Below, piece after piece: positions 22,050 to 22,137 of a stretch of DNA of 22,137 nt. A program made the position numbers and the translations under genes. The notes below the pieces were generated by a model that was not told the origin of the DNA, did not search any database, and saw only the letters and a list, made by a program, of their open reading frames with translations. Each line of letters starts with the position of its first letter. Positions within the stretch are counted from its first letter, which is position 1. Source of the stretch: Bacillota bacterium (GTDB taxonomy: Bacteria; Bacillota; Clostridia; Christensenellales; UBA1242); NCBI GenBank assembly GCA_009787915.1, contig WQSK01000008.1:1-22137 (forward strand), written 5' to 3'.

Positions 22050-22137
22050 ATGGGGAAAAAACAAATGACTAAAATACAATTTGTGCGGGTATTCGTCCTG
22101 TGTTTTTCCCTCGCGATTATGGCGGGCGTAATTTTGT
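22050..22137 (+). CDS. Start of a secreted or membrane protein (partial)
   Basis: An open frame runs from ATG at 22050 (another ATG in frame at 22047) to the window edge, giving 29 residues. A Lys-rich N-terminus (MGKKQMTK) precedes a hydrophobic run (FVRVFVLCFSLAIMAGVIL), typical of a signal peptide or first membrane helix. Function cannot be inferred from this fragment. Confidence 0.55.
   Translation, partial: MGKKQMTKIQFVRVFVLCFSLAIMAGVIL

Overview
The window looks like a chromosomal stretch from an uncultivated, anaerobe-like Bacillota (Clostridia-type) bacterium. The evidence is a long-form hibernation factor (HPF), acetate kinase, a DacA-type carboxypeptidase, AGGAGG-type ribosome sites on some genes, and a Cys-rich protein that resembles clostridial hypothetical proteins. 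Standard stop codons are used. Genes are tightly packed, usually with 1-14 base overlaps, and no gene-free gap exceeds about 260 bases. No rRNA, tRNA, CRISPR array or phage was seen.

Layout. 1-189 is the tail of a membrane-anchored protein. 248-3858 is an operon of a degenerate Ppx/GppA protein, a thioredoxin-reductase-like flavoprotein and a short GlmM. 3863-4742 holds two Cys-containing proteins of unknown function, followed by a 190-bp MITE-like inverted-repeat element (4756-4945) that carries a terminator. 5003-8904 holds an orphan protein, aldo/keto reductase, Rid protein, GNAT acetyltransferase, D,D-carboxypeptidase and RluB/RsuA-type pseudouridine synthase. 8912-13718 is a five-gene operon: calcineurin-like phosphoesterase, two degenerate SurE paralogs, a cytidylate kinase (Cmk), and a second Cmk fused to a PlsC acyltransferase and a Nudix domain. 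13721-15896 holds acetate kinase, a P-loop kinase-like protein and a GNAT. HPF (minus) diverges from a stand-alone LigD 3'-phosphoesterase, followed by an SDR oxidoreductase. 17791-19751 is a small protein made of five 17-residue repeats, coupled by TGATG to an ABC exporter. The right end holds a cupin, a minus-strand pair (HEXXH protein and alpha/beta hydrolase), a small two-TM protein with a terminator, and the start of a secreted or membrane protein.

The most general observation is that most operon-leading genes have a sigma-A-type promoter whose -10 box ends 5-6 bases before the start codon (TTGACA-like, N16-18, often TGN plus TATAAT-like, N5-6, ATG/GTG). Their mRNAs are therefore predicted to be leaderless. 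Shine-Dalgarno sites appear mainly on genes inside operons. This geometry also fixes several start codons downstream of the longest open frame. The best candidates for undescribed biology are this leaderless architecture, the repeat protein plus exporter, and the SurE/SurE/Cmk/Cmk-PlsC-Nudix operon.
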